NCBI GenBank assembly: GCA_034440635.1
Contig: JAOTON010001929.1
Span: 1,687,001-1,751,000, forward strand
Origin: Lepas anatifera
Lineage: Eukaryota; Arthropoda; Thecostraca; Lepadidae
Direction of reading: 5' to 3'
DNA length: 64,000 nucleotides
The notes beneath the pieces are model-generated. The model saw only the letters and a list, made by a program, of their open reading frames with translations. It was not told where the DNA came from and did no database searches. Shown here in pieces: positions 47,418-60,372 of the stretch; the stretch's first letter is position 1; the number at the start of each line of letters is the position of its first letter. Both the position numbers and the translations under genes were made by a program.

Positions 47418-50400
47418 AAGTAGATGAGGATGAGAACACATGATGAGTAGATGGGAACACATGATAAGTAGATGGGAATAATGATAAGTGGATGGAAACC
47501 ATGATAAGTATATGTGAATCCCGATAATTAGATGGAAGTCATGATAAGTAGATGGGAATCATGATAAATAGATGACCGCCAATATAAGTACATGAGAGCC
47601 ATAATCCGTAGATGGGAATCATGATAGTAGATGGTAGCCATGATAAGTAGATTGGAAACATGATACGTAGATAGGAAATGTGATAACTAGATGGGAATCA
47701 TGATAAGTAGATGAGAACCATGATAAGCAGATTGAAACATGAAACGTAGATAGGAAATGTGATAACTTGATGGAAATCATGATAAGTAGATGTGAATCAT
47801 GATAAGTAGATTGAAGACATGATACGTAGATAGGAAATGTGATAACTAGATGGGAATCATGATAAATAGATGGAAGCCATGATGAGTATATGTGAATCAT
47901 GATAAGTAGATGGGAACCATGATAAGTAGATTGAAACATGATACGTAGATAGGAAATGTGATAACTAGATGTGAATCATGATAAATAGATGGAAGCTATG
48001 ATGAGTACATATGAATCATGATAAGTAGATGGGAACCATGATAAGTAGATTGAAACATGATACGTAGATAGGAAATGTGAAAACTAGATGGGAATCATGA
48101 TAAGTGGATGTGAATCATGATAAGTAGATTGAAAACATGATACGTAGATAGGAAATGTGATAACTAGATGGGAATCATGATAAATAGATGGAAAACATGA
48201 TACGTAGATAGGAAATGTGATAACTAGATGGGAATCATGATAGGTAGATGGAAGCCATGATAAGTAGATTGAAACATGATACGTAAATAGGAAATGTGAT
48301 AATTAGGTGGGAATCATGATAAATAGATGGAAGCCATGATAAGTAGATGTGAATAATGATAAGTAGACGGGAACCATGATAAGTAGATTAAAACATGATA
48401 CGTAGATAGGAAATGTGATAACTAGATGGGAATCATGATAAATAGATGGAAGCCATGATAAGTAGATGTGAATCATGATAAGTAAATGGGAACCATGATA
48501 AGTAGATTGAAACATGATACGTAGATAGGAAATGTGATAACTAGATGGGAACCATGATAAGTAGATTGAAACATGATAAGTAGGTTGAAACCTGATAAGT
48601 AGATAGGAAATGTGATAACTAGATGGGAATCATGATAAGTAGATGTGAATCATGATAACTAGATTGAAAACATGATACGTAGATAGGAAATGTGATAACT
48701 AGATGGGAATCATGATAAGTAGATGGAAGCCACGATAAGTAGATTGAAAACATGATACGTAGATAGGAAATGTGATAACTAGATGGGAATCATGATAAAT
48801 AGATGGAAGCCATGATAAGTAGATGTGAATAATGATAAGTAGATGGGAACCATGATAAGTAGATTGAAACATGATACGTAGATAGGAAATGTGATAACTA
48901 GATGGGAACCATGATAAGTAGATTGAAACATGATAAGTAGATGTGAATCATGATAAGTAGATGGGAACCATGATAAGTAGATTGAAAACATTATACGTAG
49001 ATAGGAAATGTGATAACTAGATGGGAATCATGATAAGTAGATGGGAATCATGATAAGTAGATTGAAACATGATAATTAGATAGGAAATGTGATAACTAGA
49101 TGGGAATCATGATAAGTAGATGTGAATCATGATAAGTAGATGGGAATCATGATAAGTAGATTGAAAACATGATACGTAGATAGGAAATGTGATAACTAGA
49201 TGGGAATCATGATGAATAGATGGAAGCCATGATAAGTAGATGTGAATAATGATAAGTAGATGGGAACCATGATAAGTAGATTGAAACATGATACGTAGAT
49301 AGGAAATGTGATAACTAGATGGGAATCATGATAAGTAGATGGGAATCATGATAAGTAGATTGAAACATGATAATTAGATAGGAAATGTGATAACTAGATG
49401 GGAATCATGATAAGTAGATGTGAATCATGATAAGTAGATGGGAATCATGATAAGTAGATTGAAAACATGATACGTAGATAGGAAATGTGATAACTAGATG
49501 GGAATCATGATAAATAGATGGAAGCCATGATAAGTAGATGTGAATCATGATAAGTAGATTGAAAACATGATACGTAGATAGGAAATGTGATAACTAGATG
49601 GGAATCATGATAAGTAGATGGAAGCCATGATAAGTAGATTGAAAACATGATACGTAGATAGAAAATGTGATAACTAGATGGGAATCATGATAAATAGATG
49701 GAAGCCATGATAAGTAGATGTGAAAAATGATAAGTAGATGGGAACCATGATAAGTAGATTGAAACATGATACGTAGATAGGAAATGTGATAACTAAATGG
49801 GAACCATGATAAGTAGATTGAAACATGATAAGTAGATGTTAATCTTGATAAGTAGATGGGAACCATGATAAGTAGATTGAAAACATGATACGTAGATAGG
49901 AAATGTGATGACTAGATGGGAATCATGATAAGTAGATGGGAATCATGATAAGTAGATTGAAAACATGATACGTAGATAGGAAATGTGATAAATAGATGGG
50001 AATAATGATAAATAGATGGAAGCCATGATAAATAGATTGGTAACATGATACGTAGATAGGAAATGTGATAACTAGATGGGAATCAGGATAAATAGATTGA
50101 AGCCATGATAAGTAGATTGGAAACATGATAAGTAGATGGGAACCATGATAAGTAGATTGAAAACATGATACGTAGATAGGAAATGTGATAACTAGATGGG
50201 AATCATGATAACTAGATGGGACCCATGATAAGTAGATTGAAACATGATAAGTAGATAGGAAATGTGATAACTAGATGGGAATCATGATAGTAGATGGAAG
50301 CCATGATAAGTAGATGTGAATCATGATAAGTAGATGGGAACCATGATAAGTAGATTGAAAACATGATACGTAGATAGGAAATGTGATAACTAGATGGGAA

Positions 50401-51200
50401 TCATGATAGTAGATGGAAGCCATGATAAGTAGATGTGAATCATGATAAGTAGATGGGAACCATGATAAGTAGATTGGAAGCATGATACGTAGATAGGAAA
50501 TGTGATAACTAGATGGGAATCATGATAAATAGATGGAAGCCATGATAAGTAGATGTGAATCATGATAAGTAGATGGGAACCATGATAAGTAGATTGAAAA
50601 CATGATAAGTAGATAGGAAATGTGATAACTAGATGGGAATCATGATAAATAGATGGAAGCCATGATAAGTAGATGTGAATCATGATAAGTAGATGGGAAC
50701 CATGATAAGTAGATTGGAAACATGATACGTAGATAGGAAATGTGATAACTAGATGGGAATCATGATAAATAGATGGAAGCCATGATAAGTAGATGTGAAT
50801 CATGATAAGTAGATGGTAGCCATGATAAGTAGATTGGAAACATGATACGTAGATAGGAAATGTGATAACTAGATGGGAATCATGATAAATAGATGGAAGC
50901 CATGATAAGTAGATGTGAATCATGATAAGTAGATGGGAACCATGATAAGTAGATTGAAAACATGATACGTAGATGGAAGCCATGATAACTAGATGGGAAT
51001 CCTGATAAGTAGATGGGAACACATGATAAGTAGATGGGAGCCATGATAAGAAGATGGGAGCTATGATAAGTAGATGGGAAATATTATAAGAAGATTTGAA
51101 ATACGATAAGTGGAAGTGAACATTATAAGTAGATGGGAAACATGATAAGTAAATGAGAGCCATGATACGTAGATGGGTAAAATGATAAGTAGATGGAAAC
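47418..51200. repeat. Large satellite: 20-bp units in 120-bp higher-order repeats
   Basis: The basic unit is AGATGGGAATCATGATAAGT. Six unit variants (beginning AGATGGGAACC, AGATTGAAAAC, AGATAGGAAATG, AGATGGGAATC, AGATGGAAGCC, AGATGTGAATC) recur in fixed order, giving a 120-bp period that is exact over 50521..50960 and looser towards 47420 and 51200. Because 120 is divisible by three, minus-strand frames of up to 257 codons appear with a 40-residue hydrophobic repeat; they have no unique flanking coding sequence and are treated as by-products. Confidence 0.95.
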
Positions 51201-51955
51201 TGACGATCATTTTGTCAAGTCAAATCCAAGGTAACAAGAGGCCAATACATGTCACCATTGGAATATAATGGGTTGTAGCTGTAATGCAAGATTTGCAGTC
51301 ATCGCACCTAATGCAGGGGAGGTGCAGAAAAACTATCTACCTTTTTAATATTCGCTGCAATTGGCGCCGAATGAGACATAGAAGAGAATATTAGACAAAT
51401 AAAATAAGACAAATACAAGATTTGACCTAACCTAGAGTAAGGTCAATATCAATTTGAGTCAAATCGCAAATCATGCACGCTGCAGACATAAGACAAACCC
51501 AAATAAACTTAATAATAATAGTTATAAGAAATGAAATAAATTGACGTCAAAATAAACTTTGTATCTCTATTCGTCTCGAAGTTATTGAGCTTAAGCGATT
51601 TGACTCATGCATTCCAAACGGGAAGGTCATGGTATGAGCCTGACCTTACATCACCGATGTTCTAAGATCAGAACAAATTTTTGAAGTACCCGGAGGTCCC
51701 GATATGTGATATGAATTTAAAATCGACAGGGTAATTCAGTTCTTACCTATGCTATATTAAACTCTTTTGCAGGTGAGGTCACTTGACTTGAACAGGGGAC
51801 CTGTCTTGAAATGATCGTGACCCAAAAGATTGACAAAAGTTGCAAAAAGCGCCAGAGAAGGTACAACAAAGACAGTGGCCATAAATGGCGCTGTTTTTAG
51901 GCCATTTGCAAAAACTCCGTGGGCTAGATACCAACCCTGTCAATGCACGTGCTAA
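51201..51955. mobile_element. TTAA element, family C, right part
   Basis: The right end CCCTGTCAATGCACGTGCTAA is the inverted equivalent of the family C left end (CTAACACGCGCATTGACAGGG at 39481). At 51190-51240 ACGATCATTTTGTCAAGTCA followed by AACAAGAGG matches the family C interior at about 39628-39665. The missing part is where the satellite now lies. Confidence 0.55.
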
Positions 51956-53112
51956 AAGTGTCATTGGCAGATATCAGAGACAATAATGTCTTCGACGGTC
52001 GTCTTTGGTGAGATTTTATCACGGAAGTGATTTATGCTACAGCACACCATCATACACTTAATGAAGTAGACGAAATGAGCGTAAACTCACGGCCCCAAAT
52101 TGGACGCAGTGTTCCGCTGTCGTGCTTGCTTGTTTATACCGAAACAGGCGCATAAAACACTGAGAAGGTGATGAATCTGGTCGCTTTCGGGCAAGCTGTC
52201 GGGCGTTTCAATTATGAGGCTTGTTCTGATGTACGGCGTCGTCATCCTCACTGATATAGAGCGTCAATTAATCAGAGACGACAACTTAGCAGATTTATTT
52301 TACAATTTTGGCGGAAGTGTTTCAGGCTGGTTTCCAATACAACAGGAAGCGCTCCGCTTCCTTTGACAGTGCACTGGCAGGAATAAATCGCGTCAGCTCG
52401 GCTCTGACCGCTCGGTCGCCGACATTTCTGACCGCTCGGTACGAGACATTTTCTCAAACGATCCCTTGGATATTTAAATCTAATTTCTGATATCAGTCGC
52501 ACAAACAGATCGCACGAAATGTGACATCTTTGCAATGTGATTTGTAATACATATAGAAGTGTTTGTAGAAGATACGAGAAAAGGTTGCTGCTTCCGGATT
52601 CTTTTTTGTCTAAAAATACCCTTTTTATGGACAGAGCTTTGATTTTGGATGAAACTCTCCCTTACCTGCTCCGGTTCCCGCTCAACCGACCACTAACTCG
52701 CAAGGTAAAGGAGAAGATCAGACTGAGAAGAGGGATGTTAGACAAGGAATGAAGAAGTTAGACAAGGAAGGAGGGGCCAAATAAGGAAGAAGAAGGTCTG
52801 GCAAGCAAGGAAGACCCTGAATGCCTACTATAAATACTTTATGTCAAGACAAGTTTGAGGAATACTGTTTTTGCACCCTCTAAACTTCTTATTTTAGTTT
52901 GTCCTCTTCCTCTGGGAATCGCACCCATGGAGAGTGAATTAGCCCACTTCAAGTATCCAAGTTTTATAGGCGAGCCCCCGCCCCCCCCAAATACTGATTT
53001 ACGACACAAGTTTTTATTCTTTGAATCGTAAGCCATAGCAACAAGCCCCTTGATGAAACCCAGTGACAAAAACAACATCGAAGCTTGATGAAGGTATTAG
53101 TCCCTATTGTGC
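51956..53112. other. Unassigned intergenic DNA
   Basis: Short open frames (for example 52308..52490 plus, 52537..52752 plus) without domain. No gene is supported. Confidence 0.4.
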
Positions 53113-53570
53113 TTAAAGGGAATGTGGCACCTTGGTCGAATCATGGAATTTAGTGCAATTAGGCGCACTTTGAGCCGAAAATAATGAAACCACTCATGAT
53201 TTCGCTGAAAAAATGTACAAAAAGCTCAATATTTTAGTTTTAAAATACTCCCCTAGAAAAAGAAATAAATATCAGCCTATGGATGATGTCACGATCTGGC
53301 AACTACTACCATACTTGAAACGCTTCAAGGGCTTTGATTGGCTGATGCTCACCGTGACGTCAGTATATGTCGTCACACCAGCAGCTCACAACAATGGCCG
53401 CCCGGCGAGGGGCTGATGAGGGAGTTAGTGTCAGGTAGGTTTTAGTTTTTTTCTACGGAAATATCGAGTTCCAAGACAAATGATATATGGAGTACCGGGT
53501 TTTCCGACTTGCTTTACAACTTGGCTATCTCAGTTAAAGTCACGTTATGAAGGTGCCACATTCCCTTTAA
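53113..53570 (+). mobile_element. MITE with 21-bp perfect inverted ends, copy 1
   Basis: It starts TTAAAGGGAATGTGGCACCT and ends AGGTGCCACATTCCCTTTAA (458 bp), with TTAA at both ends. The interior includes ATTGGCTGATGCTCACCGTG and ACGTCAGTATATGTCGTCAC, that is, an inverted CCAAT and TGACGTCA-like motifs. No coding capacity. A second copy in reverse orientation is at 57314..57791. Confidence 0.9.
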
Positions 53571-56500
53571 GCAGCCACGTTATGAGCGCAGAACAATAAC
53601 TAACCTGAAGATGGATTGCATGCTCAATTAAAATTTCCTTGCCGACTCTATTTGTCGTTGGGATTTGCAGCAGGCTTCAGAAACTAACTTTCCCGCAACG
53701 CAGTCGGCATTCTGCAGAATACATTAACCATATCCTGATTATGCTTAATCTCAGACAGCCCTTGAGCAAAGTTTGTCAATGTGGACACATGTGATTACAC
53801 GACATGGCTGGAACTATAGGCAAGGTAACTTACACAACAAGCGATGTGTATTCCAAGAAAGTATGACACTGATCGGATATCGACATGGAGGAAAGGGAAA
53901 CACCGAGGATTCAAAAAATCAACCGATAAAAGACGATACACGACACATATTTTTATGAAAATATTCGCCCCAATTCATAGCCAGCCGAAACCGGCGATAG
54001 ATTAGCACGAAATGGCAAAAAACGGGGAAATTTCCCACACGGAGGCGGGCTCTCACTTAACATAAATTTTAATTTCTTCGGCAAATGGTTTTCGGAAATA
54101 ATTACTCACCTTTTTAATTTTTTTCCAATAGCTGGGTACATAACTAAACTCCGGGAATAAAACTGATTGGATACGGATAAGAAAAATTGATGTTTAAACA
54201 AGTTCACTATAAACAGCCTGCGCCTAGCCATTTTGTTGTAAAAGAAACGGCCCGGACGTGGGTTGAAAATATTTGGTCTCCAAATGGATTGGTGTGAGCT
54301 ACCCAAGTGTCTAGTTCTAAGATATCTGAAATAATAAAATGGGCTCGATTTTTTCTACTAAAACTTGCTTCTGCATGAAAGATAATTCACCAAACGCCCT
54401 GCTCCAGATTTGTGGCTCGACCCAATTCCACTGTGAATGCAAAAAGCGTTGGTGTCGATGGAGTTTGCTTGGTTTTATGCGACGCAAAGCTCACTATTGC
54501 TGTTTTCTGAAGCCTCGAAAAGCATGCGCTGCCCCAGACAAACAGCTAGAACCCAGTGCCCCGCTACCCATGAAGCAAGCACGTGACAAGCCTATCCACA
54601 TCTGCCAACCAAAACGCCGCGGGCTATACCCGAGCCGTTCAAGGTTAAGCTTAAGCAATAATTCACCAAAAATAATTCACCAAACTTATCAACTGATTAC
54701 ATGATATTTATATATCTACATACGTGTGCAGACAACAAATAATATAGCTTTCCATGACATGAAACTTAATTTGTATTTCAGAGTTTTATGATATCTATTA
54801 TTTGAAAGTTTCTAGTTGTGACCAGAGCCAGCTCCAATTTAGCGCCCAATTCTGCGCCAAAGCTCTCCAAATGTTTGATAAATGACAACACGACCATGCA
54901 CTCTGAAGTTTTTAATTGCCTCCCTCCGCCGTGTCACAATAGCGGAAAATTGGCACATGTTTTCGAACGCCTCATCCCATGGGTGCGTCGCAAGAAGGTG
55001 ACCTTGCAGTTTGAGTTTCTTCGCGGCGTGAAGTGGCGGCTCCACTAATTAGCGCAAAGTGGTGGCGCCCAGATCGACCGGTTGGATCGATGCTTCCCAC
55101 TCTCTCAGAGCAGTGCAACGTCATGTACTGGAAGAAGTGTGGAGAGCGCCGGCATGCCATGGGAGAACTGAGAAGTTCGCTACATCATGTTGTATTTTTA
55201 ATTTAATTAGTTAAGTAGATTGAAGCAAGTAAGCATCGATGGATGGTCATATACGTCAATGGACGGCGTCTGGGTGAATGACTAAATCATCTAACTAACT
55301 TTGAGAACTACTTGTTAAGGCCTCGTGGGTTGGGGTGGGGGGGTGGTGGGGGGGGAAGTGGGGGTGTCTAACTTTGACTAACTCATCAAATTATTTTCTC
55401 GTGCTTTGGAGGGAAAATGGCACCTTTGTGGTTTCTAAACTAAGCTAACAATTGCATAAACCATACAGAAAAATGGGTGGCGAAATCTGTATTTTGTCTC
55501 CAAGTTCACATATTACGGAGCATCATAGCCTTCTGAGCAAGCAACAGACTACTCTTAAGCCGTCCTGTTGCTGCTAGGTCACACACTTGTCCTGTTGAAA
55601 TGCGAAATATCGATAATTTGAGCAGCGAAACGCGCTCTTGTATAGCACAGGGCCAGTATCTACGTCCGCCTCATACATTTCGGACAGCTTTTAGCAGAGA
55701 CCAGGCTTCCTTTCGTTGCCGATCAAGAACGGAGCAATCATTGATCTGAAAGGTCACGGCCAACTTTTCCTCCGCAACAAGTTCAGGTGCTATCTGTTCA
55801 GTACCAGGACAGGAGAGTACATTATATGCTGAGCACTAGGATAGATGCAGCCTCTGCTTAGCACCAGAATAGATGAAGCCTCTGCTTAGCACCAGGACAT
55901 ATGAATCAATCAGTAAGCAATCAGAGGATGGCACAGGCCGGAGCCAAGTCTGTTACTAATCCGATCTTCGAAGGAATTCTGGATCCGGTAATCGATGGAG
56001 TTGGGCTTACCACGAATTACTCGGTTCCGGTTTCAGGATTTGAACTGGGCTAGCATGTTTAATGTCACCTGGAAACATGATCAGCTTCAGAACGTAACAT
56101 CCGGGTGTCTGGTATATTTGTTGTAAACATGTTACACTAATTTAGCTATGTGTTATTGGCGATTTCAGTTATAGTGAGCCTAAACCAGAACTCGAATTTC
56201 TGTTGGCTGTGACATACCGTTCGTATTTCATGTCCAAAGAAATCAAAATTCACCAGAGAGAGCAGAGATCGGAAAAAGGGTTTGGGTCACCCACGCAATT
56301 TCAAACCAAACCTAGCCAGCTAGGACTATTGAGGCCTGGCACCAAAGGAGGATTATCTGTGAGACCCTCTGAATCCTTGTGAATCTTAAATAATGTATTG
56401 TCAGACTGAGCGTCAACCTCTCACGCTAAGGCGTGCACAACCTTGCCTATTTTGTCACCAACCTGGTATACTTTTCTCACCAACATTGTTGGCAGCTTGG

Positions 56501-56812
56501 CGAGTTGAGAGAGACACAAGTGACACAAGCTATCTCCACTAGGCATGTTAAAATTATATGCAAATATTTGTCTCTGGTAATACATGATACTGGATATCAC
56601 TTCCCGATCTGGGGCAGGGTCTTGGATGAGTTAGAAAGTACGTGCCCATACAAACCCAATGGGACACCAAAAATCTAGGGGCTTCCCCTGAGCAGAATCT
56701 CTGTTTCCCCCGCTTCCTAACCTCCCCCGACGGACTTTGTGCCGTCCTCGGAAGCCTTTGTGGTAGTTTATTACTGCGAAGACCCCCTCTCTCTTTCTCT
56801 CTCTCTTCTCTT

Positions 56813-56858
<46 letters not shown>

Positions 56859-57313
56859 GTACCTGTCTCATACTAGTGTATTTGTGTACAGATAAATATG
56901 CAGAGGATTAGAGGCGTGATGGTAAATGTTAACTGATACCATTTCAAAGCAATACGCACAATATCGCTAGGGTGTAAATTTTTCATGAATATTGAACAGT
57001 TAAAGGCTGTGTTTAAATTATTCTAAGCTTTCAGTGTCCAGAAGAGGCTGACCAGCTTCATTAGCTTGATCAAGATCAGATCAAACTTAACAGATTGATC
57101 AGCTTGATCAGTTTACACCACTCCTGACATCGGCCCAGCTCTTGATACCACATTTGACCGACCAGTTCGCTAGCTACCTGCCATTGGATCCATTTCCCAA
57201 CCGAAAATAACCCCTTCACGTTGGCTGGGGATCCCAGCTGCAACCTCATCGGTGAGATAATGGAAGTTTTTAGTTGTAGGGCATTATCAAGGCAACATTG
57301 TCTGCGGAATGAT
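53571..57313. other. Unassigned intergenic DNA
   Basis: Contents noted: a 121-codon plus-strand frame at 54339..54704 beginning MGSIFSTKTC with many Cys/Arg/Lys but no recognised domain; a G-rich tract at 55327..55366; a 34-base unit repeated about 2.5 times at 55830..55900 (cctctgcttagcacca); a (CT)n tract; and TGATCA-rich sequence at 57040-57120. No gene is supported. Confidence 0.4.
56785..56854. repeat. (CT)n microsatellite
   Basis: Imperfect CTCT/TTTCT run followed by about 18 CT copies. Confidence 0.95.
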
Positions 57314-57791
57314 GTTAAAGGGAATGTGGCACGTTTATAACGTGATTTTAACTGAAATAGCCAAGTTGGAGAAGCAAGTCGGAAAACCCGGTTCTCAATA
57401 AATAATTTGTCTTGGAACTCGACGTTTTCGTAGAAAAAGACTAAAATCTACCTGAAAGCTACCCTACCTAGAAGGGGTAACCCTCATGTACCCTTAGCAG
57501 CAGGCAACAGTTGTCATGGCTGTTGGTGTGACGACATATGCTGACATCACGGTGAGTATTAGCCAATCGAAGCCCTTGAAGCGTATTGAAGATGGTAGTG
57601 GCTGCCATATCATGACATCATACACAGGCAGATATTTCTTTGTTTCCCTAGAGGAGCATTTTAAAAATAAAAATATTGCACTTATTGTACATTTTGCAGA
57701 GAAATCATGGACGCCTCCTTGATTTTCGGCTAAAAGCTCCCCTAATTACATTAAATTCCAAGATTCGACCAATGTGCCACATTCCTTTTAA
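57314..57791 (-). mobile_element. MITE copy 2 (reverse orientation)
   Basis: It starts TTAAAGGGAATGTGGCACGT and ends CAATGTGCCACATTCCTTTTAA. The interior is a diverged reverse complement of 53113..53570, including GTGTGACGACATATGCTGAC, ATCACGGTGAG and GCCAATCGAAGCCCTTGAAG. Confidence 0.9.
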
Positions 57792-58604
57792 GGTTAACAT
57801 CACGTGTAGCAGCCATACTTGCCACGTTTGCCTCGCAGAGACAGAGATGGCTCCTGATTCACCATGTAGACTGAGTAATACCGGCTGAACGTATGCCAAG
57901 ACCTTTCCGTTGTAAAGGCAATAAATATTCCATGTTTTACAAGCATTCCTTGCCTGGTCATCATACTTTTAGACATATACATTTGAACCAACACATCAGA
58001 TGAACGCGTTTCTACCGAAGTCTCTATCAACATCTAATAATAGGATGAGGGATTGATCCCCCTCCACCGCGTGTTGACCTTAGACTTCTCTCCACTGCGC
58101 GACGTAACTCCATTCCATAAGTAAATGGTTCAAATGTGAAAATCTGTCTATAACTGTGATACTTTTAAATGTTTCATCCCACAGCAATTGATTATGTGAC
58201 ACTTTAAGAAAATTTAAGACAGAGTTAGCGATGTTGGCGGCCACACAGTCGATTGGTGTGATGTGATAGTGGTGAATCTATTGGTGTGATGTGTTGCAGC
58301 TTTTGATGTTTAGGTCCTGGTGTGTTGTTATCTCGATCGACTTTACTTACCTGTTATTTGGTTTTAGATTACCTGTTGTCGATGCATTACGCATACAAAA
58401 CACAAATAGTCTTCTTCCACCGAATAGCTTTCACAAAATTTGCAAAAGCTTCTAGTTTGGCTAATATATGACAATTCCGGATAAAAAGATAGGGTCATTT
58501 GATCTGATTCCCATCCCTCTCCTGGCTTTGGTTACACATTACATTTCAAGTTTGGCCTATGCAACGACGTGGTATGAAGGATTTACAAAAAAACTTATTT
58601 ACCC
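57792..58604. other. Unassigned intergenic DNA
   Basis: CCCCTCCACCGCGTGTTGACC at about 58060 resembles a mutated family A right end. Nothing else recognised. Confidence 0.4.
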
Positions 58605-59365
58605 TCAGACACAGCACCGTGGTTGAGGGCTCTATCTCTCACCCCATCAATTTCCCACCATCCCTGATATGTTTTAACCCGGGTCACCCAAGGTAAGATT
58701 ACTAGGCGAGGTCAACCAAGGTCACCTCACTTCAACTTTTGACCTCTACAAGAGCTAAATTTCTTAGTCGATCAGTTCGAAACTTCCTACACTTCAGATC
58801 TACAAGATGTAGATCTGGGATGTTTCAATTTCGTGACATGAGGTGTGATCACGAGGTGACCTCTCCCTTGAAAAGGCATGGGAAAAGCTGTGTTATGATC
58901 TAAAAGTCACAAAAACGGTTGCAAATGCTCAGCTTGCTCAGAAAAAAACGTTCTTGGACACCCTTTCACGGATCCCATGGGAGATATTTGCCGTTTGACC
59001 TCTCAGAAGTCATCCAAGGTCACCAGGAGTCAAAAACAGTATTTTGACAATAGCTATTGGTCTAATAATGCTAGAGCGCTGAATCAAACATCAGTATGTA
59101 TGTATCGTCACTGGCTTTCATTTAATACACAGCATTGTCACAATCTGACCTTTCGTTACCTCAGATTAAATTAGGTCACGAGGTGACCTCTGGAGGTCAC
59201 ACCATTGACTGCGCGCTTAAAGATGTGAATTTAGTTCTTGCTGAAATCACGTGAGCTTTCTAAAGCACTTTGCAGAGTTGCGCTAACCCCCATATTTTCG
59301 GAGTTAGGGAAGGGGCCATCGATGGCCAAGGTGGGGCGAGGTGGCCCCGGTGGGGCGCGGGTTAA
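58605..59365. mobile_element. TTAA element, family B copy 2 (left end lost)
   Basis: Collinear with 22745..23703, from CAGCACCGTGGTTGAGGGC to the right end GGTGGGGCGCGGGTTAA, including GGGGCCATCGATGGCC and AGGTCACGAGGTGACCTC. The left terminal repeat is missing. Confidence 0.75.
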
Positions 59366-59954
59366 AAGTTAGGCTTAAAGTTAAGCTTCTTACGTTCTTA
59401 CCTATTCACTTATATGTTTTAGTCTTTAAAGAAGTGACCAGCAATATGAAAATCAAGTTCTGGTTGAATTTCAAAACACAGTGGTTATGTGTACAGAAAC
59501 GTTAATTTACCACGAATGGCTTATCTAAATTGGTCCCCTAACACCAAGATCAATAGCATAACAAACATATTTATAATTAATATGTATATCTAATAAGTTT
59601 GCATTCACATATCCAGTCCACTAACATCTGTGTGAAGCCATTACTAAATAGGTCCAAGCCGTGAAAAAAACATGACTTGTTAATGAAATCGGGGCAAATT
59701 GGCAGCCGGTTTGTCCAAATGCCTTTTCCGTCCTCCTCCTGGATTCCGCCCCTGGTCAGGGTAAAACAAGTGCTTCGTGCTTTTAACTTGTCACGTCTGG
59801 TCTTATTTATTATTTCATACTATAAAACGGTGATGCGAGACGAAATGTGCTGCCGTTCGGAGGTTAGTGCGATTGATTGTGACAGCCGGTGCCTGTCGGG
59901 GCGCTGCAGCTGTCCCTATAAACCGCTCCTCGAGGACACTGAGTGCGGCTGCAG
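59366..59954. other. Unassigned intergenic DNA
   Basis: A cysteine-containing frame at 59677..59964 (ends EDTECGCSGC) runs into the following minisatellite. No domain is recognised. Confidence 0.4.
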
Positions 59955-60372
59955 TGGTTGCTGAACTGGTAAGGATAGGGCGGCGGCCAAACTGGTAGAA
60001 ATAGGGCTGCAGTGGTAGCCGAGTTGGCAGGGACAAGGCTGCAGTGGTGAAGCTGCTAGGGATATGGGCGGTAGTAGCTGGTTGGCGGGATAAGGCTGGT
60101 GGGGTTGGGGGAAGGTGGTGGAGTTAGCAGGGACAAGCCTGCAGTGGTGGCCAAACTGGTAGGAATAGGTCTGCAGTGGTAGTTGAGTTGGCAGGGACAA
60201 GGCTGCAGTGGTGGCCAAGTTGGCAGGGACAAGGCTGCAGTGGTGGCAAACTGGTAGGAATAGGGCTGCAGTGGTGGCCAAGTTGGCAGGGACAAGGCTG
60301 CAGTGGTGGCCAAGTTGGCAGGGATAAGACGGCAATGGCGGCCGAGTTGGCCAAGACAAGGCGGCAGCATTG
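59955..60372. repeat. 32-bp minisatellite, about 13 copies
   Basis: The unit is CTGCAGTGGTGGCCAAGTTG followed by GCAGGGACAAGG, with a variant containing AACTGGTAGGAATAGG. The long overlapping minus-strand frames across it come from the repeat. Confidence 0.9.

Noticed and set aside
50390..51163. 257-codon minus-strand frame with a 40-residue hydrophobic repeat
   Set aside because: It follows entirely from the 120-bp satellite period being divisible by three. It has no unique coding flank, and other parts of the array give shifted frames.
47418..51200. CRISPR-like array of short repeats
   Set aside because: Units are contiguous without unique spacers and the context is eukaryotic.
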